From the NCBI GenBank assembly GCA_016110215.1, contig JADWQD010000012.1, positions 1,293,477 through 1,357,476 of the forward strand: a stretch of 64,000 bases of DNA, read 5' to 3'. Positions 24,709 through 35,406 of this stretch are shown here, piece after piece. Origin of the DNA: Capronia americana (lineage: Eukaryota > Ascomycota > Eurotiomycetes > Chaetothyriales > Herpotrichiellaceae). The translations under genes were made by a program, and so were the position numbers. Under the pieces are notes generated by a model. The model was given only the letters and a program-made list of their open reading frames with translations. It ran no database searches and was not told where the DNA came from. Every line of letters begins with the position of its first letter. The stretch's first letter is position 1.

Positions 24709-26739
24709 ATGGTTCCATTCAAGGAGGAGACCTTCTCCGTTAACGGCATCGAAGTCATCCAGAAGGAGATCACCAGCATCGACAACATCCACGCGAAGTA
24801 CAATGGACTGCACCCATCATCGACAACGTTGCCGAAGGGCCATAAAAAGGATCCCTCCCGTCGTGGCTTCCAGGTTGCAACTGTTTGGGATCGAGATATC
24901 GAGCTGCCGATGCGAGACGGAGTTGTCCTGCGTGCTGACGTCTTCAGACCTGCTGACCTCGACGAGAAGGTACCCGCGCTGTTGGTCTGGAGTCCGTACG
25001 GGAAGTCGGGCACGGGATTTTTGTCTCTCGATCTTGTTCCAGGCCGAGTCGGAGTTCCCGAGAGCGCGCTCTCTGGATTCGAATCCTTTGAAGCACCAGA
25101 TCCTGCAGAGTGGACCGCGTACGGGTACGCAGTCGTCAATGTCGACGCCCGAGGTATCATGAAGTCTGGAGGCAACCATAGGTCTGATATTGTTCCGACT
25201 CGATGTGTCATACGCTGGCTGATTTGTGTAGGTGGAACGGAACAGCCGAGGGAAGGGACGGATATGATACCATCGAACACATCGCCAAGTTGCCCTGGTG
25301 CAACGGTCGCATTGCTCTGATAGGCGTCTCCTGGCTAGCAATGGCACAATGGTATATAGCTGCAGAAAGACCACCCCATTTGAGTTGCATGTTGCCGCTG
25401 GAGGGCGTTAGCGACACGTATCGAGAGTCGCTCTGTCGAGGAGGGGTTCCGTATCTCCCATTCTGGCAGTTCTTGAGGGATCATGGGCTTTTTGGTGAGT
25501 GATCGCAGGGGTTTCATGCACAGAGTGGTGCCCGTCGAGGCTTTCGCTTATTGTCGTTGTTAGGTGAAAACTTACAAGAGGACCCCATTGCAATGTTGGC
25601 CAGATACCCGCTGATGAACGCGTACTGGGAGGACAAGCGCGCGAAGATCGAATCCATCAACGTTCCAGCATATGTCCTAGGGAGCATGTCCACCGGTCTG
25701 CATACCATTGGGTCAGTCCGGGGATTCGAGGACCTACCTCACGACAAGAAATGGTCAGTGCGATTTTTACGTTGCACCTGCCGGCGGCAGCCGAGTTGAC
25801 GATTCTTCTGCGACAGGCTTCGGTTTCATTCAAACCATGAATGGCGGGACTTGTACCAGAAAGAGACCACGGCTGATTTGAAGAAGTTTCTGGACTTCTA
25901 CACAAAGGGCGTCGAGAATGGCTGGGAGGAGACTCCGAAGGTTCGGATGTCCGTCATCCGGTACAATCAGGTCAGTATACCCCCGGAGTTCAGAAGCGGT
26001 CGGCTTACAGGCCACACGCCAGCCACCGATTGACAACCTTCCTTTTTCCGACTGGCCAATCCTCGAAACGCAGTACAAAACACTTTGGCTGTCGAAGGAT
26101 CAATACCTGCGAGAAAAGGCGCCGGACCCGACACCAGGCGAGGCGTCTTATCAGTCCGATGTCCCGGCTTTCCAAGTCGACAACGATCCCGAGTTCGTGG
26201 AATTCACATACACATTCACCGAGAAATCCACCCTTATCGGGTATCCAAAAGCGGTTCTGTACATGTCATGTCCCGACCGCGATGACATGGATATATTCGT
26301 GATGATTCGCAAGGCCGACAAAACCGGTAAAGTGCTACGCAATGTTAACATCCCCCTGCAGGAGCTCGGGGTGACATCTGAGACCGAGGTGGAAGATATC
26401 AACAGCCTCAAATACATTGGGCCTTCCGGCGTCTTGCGGGCGAGTCACCGTGCGCTCGATCCAAGACTGTCCAAGCCACATTGGCCGGCGCATGACCACA
26501 CTCGCGAGGAGAAGATATTGCCAGGCCAGATCGTCAAATTGGAAATTGGGATTTGGCCGGCGGCGATTCAATTCGAGGCCGGGGAGAAATTGGCTTTCCG
26601 GGTCGCAGGCCATCAGATGACATTGGCCGAGTTTCCTCCCTTGAGAGGACAGTTTAAGACTGGGAATAAAGGGAAGCATGTTTTGCATTTTGGCGGGGAG
26701 TACAACAGCCACGTTGTGGTGCCTTTTGTTCCTATTTGA
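24709..26739 (+). CDS. CocE/NonD-type hydrolase (X-Pro dipeptidyl-peptidase S15 family)
   Basis: Five exons (24709-25181, 25232-25494, 25564-25753, 25817-25970, 26023-26739) total 1797 nt, 598 residues. The N-terminal alpha/beta-hydrolase part has the family run ELPMRDGVVLRADVFRP and NVDARG. The nucleophile elbow is GVSWLAMAQW (Ser191), a variant of the usual GGSYxGxxQ. A SNHEWRDLYQ segment (His313/His316) probably gives the catalytic His. The C-terminal jelly-roll domain (about 370-598) contains DPEFVEFTYTFTE and GPSGVLRASHRALDP. Relatives cleave esters or amides, for example cocaine esterase and glutaryl acylases; the substrate is unknown. No signal peptide is seen, so it is likely cytosolic. 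The last intron could end 12 nt earlier in frame, adding four residues. It is the third gene of a co-directional set with a transporter and a regulator. Confidence 0.88.
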
Positions 26740-26939
26740 ACAATCACGCAGTCGTGTGCGAGGGCGTGGAGGGGCGACCGGCAGCGGCGAATGTATTTGC
26801 CGAGATGCTTGGCATCAGTGGCGACGTCACTGCATCATGAGCTCTCATTCACCTATTACTCTCACCCCTCAAGGCAGCCCGTAGCATTCTCAGGGTCAAT
26901 GTTTGATTATGGATGCCCACATAAGCGTGAGCTGATACA

Positions 26940-27235
26940 ATGAATCCCGAGCTCAGAAGACAAGTAATCAATGTCTACAAAGGTACAACACTATCCTGTC
27001 CACAAACCACCTGGGACCTGACTGGCAATTAGAGCTCTTGGAGATGGGCAAGCACTATCCCCTGGGCTACGACTATTTCAGGCCCAGACTGCATAAAGCA
27101 TTCATGTCGAAAGCGCATCTGAGGAACGAGGACGAAATACGGCAGGGCATTCAGCGTGCAGAGTATGTCAAGAAGGAGATCGAAGCGCTGTACTTTTTGA
27201 AGAAGTATCGATCGATGAAACAGCGATATTCTTGA
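26940..27235 (+). CDS. LYR-motif protein, ETF regulatory factor 1 (ETFRF1/LYRM5)-like
   Basis: Two short exons (26940-26982 and 27033-27235) joined by a 50-nt intron (CTGACTGG branch, AATTAG acceptor) encode 81 residues. The N-terminal helix has the LYR-type motif in variant form (NVYKELLEMGKHYPLGYDYF), and the C-terminus ends EALYFLKKYRSMKQRY, which closely resembles animal ETFRF1/LYRM5. Members are small three-helix mitochondrial matrix proteins. ETFRF1 binds the electron transfer flavoprotein and dislodges its FAD, slowing electron flow from fatty-acid and amino-acid oxidation. The length matches the family. The gene lies 200 bp after the CocE hydrolase and upstream of CCR4. It is easy to miss because the first exon is 14 codons. 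Confidence 0.85.
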
Positions 27236-28164
27236 CCTGCCCAACTTTGGGGACGCTGCTAAGGACGGGCTATCGCTGGTCATATTCAGCTCTAGAGCCT
27301 TGGGCAGAGATCATGTCGAATTGACATACCTGTCACTGGTAGAGAGGACACTCTTCTACGAGACACCAGCAGGACAGGAAAAAGATAGTGTGGTCTGATA
27401 GGGTTGACCAAGTCGCAGTCGAGAGGACTGGTGTCGGAGATTTGCACATATCGTGACAGGTTTGCACAGAAAGTGCCGAGTGGGAGCGTGAAAGAGCAGA
27501 TTAGTGTTGTATACGCAGCCGTCGAACTGTAGAAGTCTGCCGGGTAAATCCAGGAAGACCTTTGCAGTTAAAGAAGGGGCTGAAACTATGCCAAGGCGTG
27601 GGCGAGGTGCTGCAGGGGCAGATTGGGGGGCGTGCGAGGCACCCTGCGCAGCCCGGGAGGCAACCAGTCACAGCGGTGCAAAGAAACCAGTTAGTTAGTT
27701 GCTGCTATTGCTACTGCGTGCCAATCCCACCCTGACTTCCCTCTCCTGCAGAGCGCAAGCCCAACACCACCATCATTCACCATCTCAATTACCATCTGCG
27801 CAGTATCTCCAGGTCAATATTCAGTCAGTCGCCCACAAACAATATCACCGCAGAGACAATCACACCGGCAGTGGCGCCCAAGAACACCCACCGCGTTTTT
27901 CCGTCCGGTCATCTGTCCTCGAGCCTGCCGTCACCCAACCTTCGCACTGTCAAGGTCTTACGCTTCGGTGCCGGATATTCTCAATCCTCATCACTGCGAC
28001 AGCTGCAAATCAAGCCTGACTTGCTCGCGGGTCTCATGTTCAAGAAACGAAGACCGTGCCTTTCCTCCGCCCGATCCTCAATCACGCACAGCGCCGTTCC
28101 AGCCCCTCCGCCTCGATCCCCACAACCGAGAAAAGACATAGACCGTACCTGCCGGCCTCGTTAG
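27236..28164. promoter_or_regulatory. Promoter and leader region of CCR4
   Basis: About 930 bp. The 3' half (from about 27.7 kb) is rich in C, A and T with CACC/CATC runs, typical of a long fungal mRNA leader, and has several short upstream frames. I see no separate gene. Confidence 0.4.
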
Positions 28165-30462
28165 ATGGCAGATGGTGCATTCCGGTTCCATCAGCCTGGA
28201 GCCGGGCAATACTATCCTACCCAGCACAGCAACCATCGTAATCAGAACCGGCCCACCTCCCCGGCGGGCGCACGAAGACCTTTCGCCAACGACACCCCTT
28301 CACCGTCAAGATCGCCTGTCAATCACTCGCTCGGCCACAACTTCAACATGTACGCCCAGAACGGGTACCAGGGTCAGCATGGCCTGATGAACGGGGCGCA
28401 AAATCATCAGCGCTATGGAAACATGCACCTGTCAAAGTACCAGCAGCCGCATCTTGCACACCACGTCAACCAACACCACACGCAGCACCATCACGGCGCA
28501 CAGTTGGGCCATCAGCACAATCTCTCCTCTGGCGGTTTTCAGTCTGCGACACCTCATCTACCCACCTACGCTCACGAGCATCTGACCAACGGCAACGGCA
28601 ATGGCATGCCTCACGACGATGCGGATGACCCGGACAACGAGCACTGGCGGGAACAGAAACACTTTTGGGAAGAAAGCAAAGATCTCAACGGGCCGAATCA
28701 GCGGGCGCGAACAGTGGCGCATCATTCCAAAGGCGTCAACTTTGTCCCTCTGGGCGCGGCTGCGGAGGACATCAACACGGACAATGCCCGCGTCACGACG
28801 TCGAACGGACAGGTTACAAGCCGACAGACCTGGGATGAGCTGGATCTCGGCGGCCAAGGTCTCTGCGCGCTCTCTCCCGTGCTCTTCAGCCCGTCGTACT
28901 ATTTCCTGAAACGTCTCGACCTCGTATATAATCAGTTAGAATCTCTTCCACCGGAGATTGGACGGTTGAAGAATCTCGAGCATCTCGACGTCTCCTTCAA
29001 TCAATTGACCGAACTGCCCGAGGAGATCGGCATGCTCACGAACCTCAAACAGCTTCTGCTGTTCAATAACCACATCCAGACGCTCTGCTATGAACTTGGA
29101 TTCTTGTACAAGTTGGAGGTGCTTGGTGTTTACGGCAATCCCTTAGAGCAAGGCCAGCGCGAAAAGATCACCGAAGGCGGAACGCGGAAATTGATTGAGT
29201 ATCTCAGAGAGAGCATGCCAGGTCTGTATTGCACTGTTAGACTGGTGCCGGCATCGGTAAGCTGACTGTTTCGTCCAGAACCTCCACCTCCGCGAGAAAG
29301 AGAATGGCATCAGCTAGAAGAGATCGACGAAGACGACCCGAACCAGGACACGATCAAAACGTTGAACTACAACATCCTGTGCGATCGTTACGCCACACAA
29401 CAGCAGTACGGCTATGTCCCCGAGCGAGTCCTGACGTGGGGCTTCCGTAAGACATTGATCCTCGAGGAGATTCGGGAGATGAATGCCGACATAGTCTGTC
29501 TGCAAGAATTGGATCGGAACAGCTACGACGACTTCTTCCGCGGGGAATTGTCCATCTCCGGCTACAAGGGTTACTACGCTCAGAAAAGCCGGGCGGAAAC
29601 TCTCGGTGATGCCGCCAAATATGTCGATGGATGTGGCACCTTCTGGAAAGACAAGAAATATGTCGTGCTGGACACTCAGCATCTTGTCCTGGGGCGAAAG
29701 GCGGTTGAGCGTCCGGGTGCAAAGGCCTCAGCAGACATGCTCAACCGAGTGTGGCAGCGAGACGATATCGCAACTGTCGTCTTCTTGGAGAATCGTGTGA
29801 CTGGGTCTCGCGTGGTGGTGGTCAATGCTCACATCTACTGGGATCCCGCGTTCAAAGACGTGAAGCTGATTCAAGCTGCGGTTCTGATGGAAGAACTGTC
29901 GAAACTGACGGACAGATACGCGAAAATGCCTCCGGCGACGAACAAGCAAGCCTTCCGCTTCTCCGACGAACAGGACGACCCCTTGCCCGAGCCTGGCCCG
30001 TCGTTGTCCTATTCTTCAGGCCCTCAGATACCGATGATTATCTGCGGCGACTTCAACTCCGGCGCCGGATCGGCCGTCTACGATCTGTTCACCAAGAAAG
30101 GTCTGACCGCCGAGCACTCTGATTTGGACGGAAGAGACTATGGCGCCTTCTCACGGGCGGGCATGTCGCACCAGTTCGCCCTCAAGTCCTCCTATGCCGC
30201 TATCGAGGGGGAGATGCCCTTCACCAACTACACGCCCAACTTTGTCGACGTGCTGGACTATATTTGGTACTCGAACACCTCTCTACGTGTAGTCGGTCTC
30301 CTTGGCGCAATCGACCCCGAATATCTGAAGCGAGTCCCCGGCTTCCCGAATTTCCACTTCCCCAGCGACCACATCGCCATCGTCGCGCAGTTCAAGGTGG
30401 AGAAGCAGAGAGGCGCGCAGAAGACCATCGAAGCAGACTTTGGACCCTCTTCCAAGAAGTAG
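28165..30462 (+). CDS. CCR4: CCR4 poly(A)-specific deadenylase
   Basis: Two exons (28165-29221 and 29279-30462; 57-nt intron) encode 746 residues. The N-terminal 200 residues are rich in His, Gln and Asn. Leucine-rich repeats span about 220-335 (LKRLDLVYNQLESLP, LEHLDVSFNQLTELP, LKQLLLFNNHIQTL), the surface that binds CAF1/POP2. The C-terminal exonuclease-endonuclease-phosphatase domain starts near residue 378 with TLNYNILCD and holds the catalytic motifs CLQELDRN, GDFNSG and PSDHIAIVAQF. The order and length match CCR4, the catalytic deadenylase of the CCR4-NOT complex that shortens mRNA poly(A) tails in the cytoplasm. The intron lies in the short PEPPPPREREW linker between the repeats and the nuclease domain. 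All catalytic motifs are intact. Confidence 0.95.
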
Positions 30463-32249
30463 CGACGCGTGGAATTTGGATCCATCGGATGCGGAAGATA
30501 CTTTCTCGCGTGTTGAGACTCCAGACCGGGATCCCGACAGCTCCGAAGCAGCATTTTCCTGGGTGCGGTGGCCAGGAAGGCCGGCAGGTCAAAGGTAAAC
30601 GACACATGAACTGGGGCAAAGGGCGGTTTGCGGCAGCTGGAGTTTTTGTGCAGGTTGTGAGATATGTGTACGCGGGTTCTTTCGGTGTCTCTCTCTGCTT
30701 TCTTGCATGGTATCTATGCAAAAACCAAAGTTTTGTTCCTGAGTCGTTGGACATCGACGGGATAAGCCAAATACTCCATGCGCATAGCGGCGCTTTTCGC
30801 GCGCCGGTGGGGAATGCGGATACAAAGTCCAGGTCTACGGTTCGAACGTGTTTCATGATTCCTCTTCTTTTTCTCGGTGTTGTCTTTTATCCTGGCCATC
30901 TGCAAACCCCAAGCCCCAGATGATGCGGGTGACGCCATTCCAAGCTGACACGAGCAGAATGCAGAAGACGCGACATCGGCGAATTCGACGAGCAGAATGC
31001 GGAAAGGCGCAATATCGGTGGATTCGAAAGGCATCGTGATGCTGGCCAGATCTTCTCACTCGACACGCACGCTCATACACTCATACGCTCACACACACTA
31101 CCTTATGCTTGATACGCACCGTGACATGTCGCGACCCTATGAGCACGCAGTGTCTTCCTCTCGGGGCGGCCTTTTGCGGCCTTGCACTGTAGCGAAGTCG
31201 GGATTCCTTGGAAAACCCAAACACGCTCCCCGTCCGTATGTTCGGAAGGAAGTCACCATTAACGGGTGTTTGTCGAGTTTACCCTGGGGGCATAGAAGCA
31301 GAAGTAGAAGCGCAAGTATAAGTGTCGTGTAGGTCGGCGAGCTCAGGATGCCACCACGACAGGGAACACCGGTGAACATGATCATGGATCCGTCCATCCA
31401 TCCATCCATGGGGCGGAACGGGAGAACGGGAGAACGCGAGAAAAGCGATAGGTGGGCGAGCGACAACATAGAGAGATACAAGGTACATTAGCGGTGATTA
31501 GGCAGTGATGTTCGTAGATCAGAGAATATCCCTACCTAGTACTCATGTGCGTCGGTGGCGCACAGATGAGGAAGGCAATGTGGCTGTGGTGGGTGTGTGG
31601 CTCACCAGTCAGTGAGGGTGACAGGGACAAATGCTCTTCTGTCCTGCCCCTCATTCCTCGAACACGCAGCGGCGTTGGACCAATCATCGGCGTGCAGCGG
31701 TTCAGCGACCGCTGCCAACAGCACGTTTGTAAATCCGCGCGCCAGCCCTCCGGCATTATAGAATACACCAGACGATCCTTTGATACACCATTCTCTTAAG
31801 TCGATTCACAGGATCCGAACTTGATGTTTTTTGTATGTATTCTTCTCAGTGACTATATCACTATTTATTTTAACCTCTACAGAAAGCGTCAGAGTCATTT
31901 TGAATTGGCTGTGGTCGTTGTCCGATCAGGTTGCTGTCGTACCCTATACTCCCACACTCCCTCCGCCGCTGCACCATTCACCGAGACCACCAACTTCTTC
32001 GCGTCAAATCCCAAAATATCTGTGCTAGCTCTTGCCTTGATAGCCACTTCGTGCCGGGTAAGTCGAGCTGTTGCAAAAAAGGGCCTCGCAAGTTTGTTCA
32101 ACGGACCTAGTATTGACTGTATTGTCGTTAGACACTTCCGGGTCGAATTTGACACAGCGGGTCCAAACAAGGCTAGTATCAGTACAGATACAAAGCTGGG
32201 CGAATCGGTCGGAAAGTAGCAGTCGCGAGAAGAATCTATCGCAGCCGCA
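30463..32249. other. Interval downstream of CCR4
   Basis: About 1.8 kb. The first few hundred bases should be the CCR4 3' UTR. A short CCAT tandem run lies near 31.4 kb. At about 31.95-32.05 kb a plus-strand segment ends in a GTAAGT donor (CGGGTAAGTCGAG) that could be a leader exon of the next gene. No supportable coding region is seen. Confidence 0.4.
31393..31409. repeat. Short CCAT tandem repeat
   Basis: Four tandem copies of TCCA/CCAT (TCCATCCATCCATCCAT) in non-coding sequence downstream of CCR4. It is a simple microsatellite with no evident function. Confidence 0.6.
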
Positions 32250-33176
32250 ATGTGCAGCTGTTCGGAAACTCGGATTGTCCTGTGCTGTCTCACCTGTGGA
32301 GCGATCGTTGACGAGAAAATCCAACCACCCAAGCAATGTTTCACCGCAAGGCTTCAAGGAGTTCTGCTGCATCGATTCGGACCACGAAGGAGATCCGGAC
32401 TTGCTGCAGAACTTTGCACTCGCTGCGAGGAGAGGCGTGTACGTCCCATTGGAGAACTTCCGGGACATCCACCCATCCTACCGGTTGATAACGTTACCAG
32501 CCAGGAGGATGCGGAGCAAACCAATCGGCATCTCAATCCCATTCTCCCAAACCCTTGCATCCGCCCCGCGGTGTCGCCAGGTATACACGGCGAGGCCCAA
32601 TACCACACAGATCACCAGATGGCGATCGTCATAGCTGGGGAAGACTTCGGTCTTGACCCCGGCTTCGCAATCGCAGGACAGCATTCTCTTATGCAGTCTA
32701 TCCGGGACCAACATCCGCCACCATTAGAGCAGCAACTCGAAATGGAGGACCAGTGGTATTTCGCGTCGCTGGCAGAAATCATCTCGGTGGCCATGGAATC
32801 TGTTCGAGTCCAGCGCGAAAGAGGAATTGACGCCTTGATGGACTTCTTTATGGATACCTTTGCACCGGTCCAGGCCGAGAATCCAAGGGGCTATGAAGAC
32901 TTATTGGCTGTCCTCATGGAAGCCATAACCAGTGTTCAAGCCGAGGGTCAATTGAGCCGTCACCATCTGGTGGAATTCATCACGAGTGCCATGATACCTA
33001 TCCAAGTCGGTGGAGCTCAAGAGGGTCCTCTTGTCACCCAACCCGAAGCAGACCGACGCTGGGTGGTGCCGTTACCGTGGTGGTTCCCGAATGGCGGTCC
33101 GAATAACACGGCAATGAGGAACGCTTCTGGAGAATGGGTTTCAGTCAGACGACAATCTCAGCCACGCCGAAGATGA
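32250..33176 (+). CDS. Hypothetical protein with N-terminal cysteine cluster
   Basis: A single open frame of 308 residues starts MCSCSETRIVLCCLTCGAIVD and has further cysteines in KQC and LCTRCEERR within the first 60-80 residues, so it might bind a metal. The C-terminal half is acidic and helical (LAEIISVAMESVRVQRERGIDALMDFFMDTF), with a Trp-rich end (RRWVVPLPWWFPNGG). I do not recognise a family. It ends 17 bp before the stop codon of the convergent small membrane protein. A GTAAGT-type donor upstream suggests a spliced leader. A competing frame at 32071-32634 also looks partly protein-like, so the 5' half of the model may be wrong or contain an intron; the part after about 32500 is the more reliable. 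Confidence 0.45.
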   Translation: MCSCSETRIVLCCLTCGAIVDEKIQPPKQCFTARLQGVLLHRFGPRRRSGLAAELCTRCEERRVRPIGELPGHPPILPVDNVTSQEDAEQTNRHLNPILPNPCIRPAVSPGIHGEAQYHTDHQMAIVIAGEDFGLDPGFAIAGQHSLMQSIRDQHPPPLEQQLEMEDQWYFASLAEIISVAMESVRVQRERGIDALMDFFMDTFAPVQAENPRGYEDLLAVLMEAITSVQAEGQLSRHHLVEFITSAMIPIQVGGAQEGPLVTQPEADRRWVVPLPWWFPNGGPNNTAMRNASGEWVSVRRQSQPRRR

Positions 33177-33193
33177 ACATCCAACATCGGGTC

Positions 33194-33796
33194 TCATCTC
33201 TTCAACCCGAACTCCTTCCTCTGCCTTTCCTCCTCGGCCTGCCTCTGCTGGCTCAGGCGGAAGTCCCGCAGCTTCGTCTCCAACCCGACCTTCTGAGCGA
33301 TAAGTTGTGCGCGCTTTGTCTGCAGTATTTCCAGGTGTTGGGCGTATTCTTGTTCTCCTGGAGCGGTCGTGATTGGATTGGTGGCTATCTGTGCCTCTTG
33401 GGGGTCATTGTGGGTTTGAGATGGACTGGTAAGGCGCTGGGCTTGCTGTTGGCTCGGACGAGAATTTGTTAGCCTGGCGACGGTATGGAATGGACGATCC
33501 AGGGAAGGAGGCGTTCAGGTCATCTTTGAGTAGTTTCGGGTGCGGCATGACAGTCATGTATTATGAATTATGGTCCTCACCTTCCTTGCTGCATTCTGCT
33601 GCTGGCCCGTCTTCAGATACGCGCCGATCAATGCACCCGAACCAACTGTGCCGGCAATTCCGATGGCGTAGATCAACGGACGAATCTTGCGAGTCGGTGC
33701 ACCCTGTGGTAGAGAAGGTACTTGGCCTCGCCTGCGGACATTCTGATCAGATGGTCGTGGAGGAAGGCGCGACTTTGGTGGAAGGCCCGAGGACAT
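33194..33796 (-). CDS. Small single-pass membrane protein with C-terminal coiled coil
   Basis: Two exons (33796-33581 and 33445-33194; 135-nt intron with GCTAAC branch) give 155 residues. The N-terminus is basic and Pro-rich. One hydrophobic helix (LIYAIGIAGTVGSGALIGAYL) lies at about 43-63. The second exon is charged and predicted helical (EYAQHLEILQTKRAQLIAQK... QRQAEEERQRKEFGL). This layout resembles small mitochondrial inner-membrane or assembly factors, but I recognise no named family. The acceptor chosen (CCAACAG) is the one that keeps the frame; the nearer CCGAG would lead to an early stop. It is divergent from TVP23, with 339 bp between the two ATGs. Confidence 0.65.
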
Positions 33797-34135
33797 TATC
33801 AATTATCTGTAGTGAATGAAGCCATCCGTACATAGGCAACGTCTATGTATCTGCTTGGGAGTAGACGGTGAGTAGAGAATATGGTCGAGCTCCATGTCGT
33901 CCACGTGGCCGTCCTGCTGTTCGTGGACATACATGTGAGGACAACGGAGGGGAAGGTTACCCGAGCCCTGGGACATTGGCCAATGAGGAAGCAGCAACTC
34001 TGGTCTCACAGTCGCGGCAGCCTCCTCGCGTCTTCTTCTCGCATGAGCGAACTCGTTGGCGGGATAGTCAACGAAATTCGACCATGCGGTAGCCTCCACA
34101 GGCCAGGACACACAGGATTGAGATTCTAGCCCAAC
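33797..34135. promoter_or_regulatory. Divergent promoter between the small membrane protein and TVP23
   Basis: The start codons of two divergent genes lie 339 bp apart, so both promoters share this segment. A TTGGCCAATGAG element near 33977 contains a CCAAT box on each strand (ATTGGCCAAT). I see no TATA box. Confidence 0.4.
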
Positions 34136-34876
34136 ATGGCAGACGAACCCGGCTCTCTCAACTGGCGCCTCAGCGCCCACCCCATCACACTACTCACATA
34201 TCTGGGTTTCCGAATAGGTATGCAATGAAGACAACCGCACGGCTGAGTCTAAGCTCACCATGCATTGCGTCTCCCCCATGTCCTTTCGCTGATCATGCTC
34301 CAGGAAGCCTTCTCATGTACCTCTTTGGCGTCCTCTTCATCCGCAACTTCGTCCTCGTCTTCATCTTGACCCTGCTACTCCTCTCCCTCGACTTCTACTA
34401 TCTCAAGAACATCGCAGGGCGCCGCCTGGTCGGTCTGCGTTGGTGGAATGAAGTCAACACCTCCACCGGCGACAGCCACTGGGTGTTTGAATCCCGCACC
34501 GCGCAGGAAAACCAAGGCGGTTGGGTCGAGAACAAGACTGACAAGCGCTTCTTCTGGTTGAGCATGTATGTTGTGCCGGCACTGTGGGTGGGGTTGGCCA
34601 TTCTGGCGATTGTACGGTTACAGAATTTGATTTGGCTCGTTACGGTTGGTAAGTTAAGTACATGCAACAACGCTGGGGGGGAGAACCCTTGTCGATTTCG
34701 CACAGTTGCTGACGAGGTGACCAGTCATCGCATTAGTCCTTACCATCACCAATACCGTTGCATTCTCACGGTGCGACAAGTTCAGTCAAGCGTCGAGTTT
34801 CGCGGGCTCAGCCCTATCAGGCTCCGGACTGGCCAGGAGCCTCGCGAGTAATATGGTCGGCCGGTTTTTCAGATGA
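34136..34876 (+). CDS. TVP23: Golgi membrane protein TVP23
   Basis: Three exons (34136-34217, 34304-34648, 34725-34876) give 192 residues, the normal length for TVP23. The sequence shows four hydrophobic helices, with the family signature LSAHPITLLTYLGFRI in TM1, LDFYYLKNIAGRRLVGLRWWNE after TM2, and SHWVFES...KRFFWLSMYVVP before TM3. TVP23 is a conserved multi-pass protein of late Golgi compartments involved in vesicle trafficking. The C-terminus is Ser/Ala-rich and short. Introns of 86 and 76 nt have standard ends. No oddity is seen. Confidence 0.93.
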
Positions 34877-35406
34877 GCAGAGCAATGAGGCCTTATTACG
34901 GCGTATGGATGGAGCTTTGGATGATTGAATCTTGCAAGCCCGGGATGGAAGCAAGATGAAGGAATTATATTTCAAGGACAAAAATGAACCGTAACAGAAT
35001 GCGCGCCCTGGAATCCTCTCGTAAAAAAAGAGCATTCACACGTACGTCAGTGATACGCCGACAACGTGCCATCCCATCCAGGGCACATCAGAAGGCCAGA
35101 AGATCAACATCCAAGAGCAGATCAGTCCGAACCTCATGCCATCTCTATCACTCCCACGCATCACATCGAATCACGGCAGATGCGCACACACGCAAATGGT
35201 ATAGAGCCGAGCGAGAGAGAGCAGGGTTAATGTCAGATATCATTTGGCGCTTGGCGGGCCTCAAGCGGGAAAGCGAGGGGAGTGTGGACAGAGCTTGGTC
35301 TTGCTAGTACCATAGTAAGGCAATTGATCGCATACCATGCACTTGTGCTTTGTTCTGATTATTTGTCCACCTCTCTCTCTCGTCTTATAGAGCGGAAACA
35401 TCCATT
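34877..35406. other. Convergent spacer between TVP23 and xylulokinase
   Basis: The 530-bp segment between two genes that point towards each other should hold both 3' UTRs. No coding region or repeat is seen. Confidence 0.45.

Noticed and set aside
33134..33472. 112-codon Leu-rich plus-strand frame resembling a membrane protein
   Set aside because: It is the antisense image of the charged coiled-coil exon of the minus-strand gene; glutamine and lysine codons read backwards as leucine codons.
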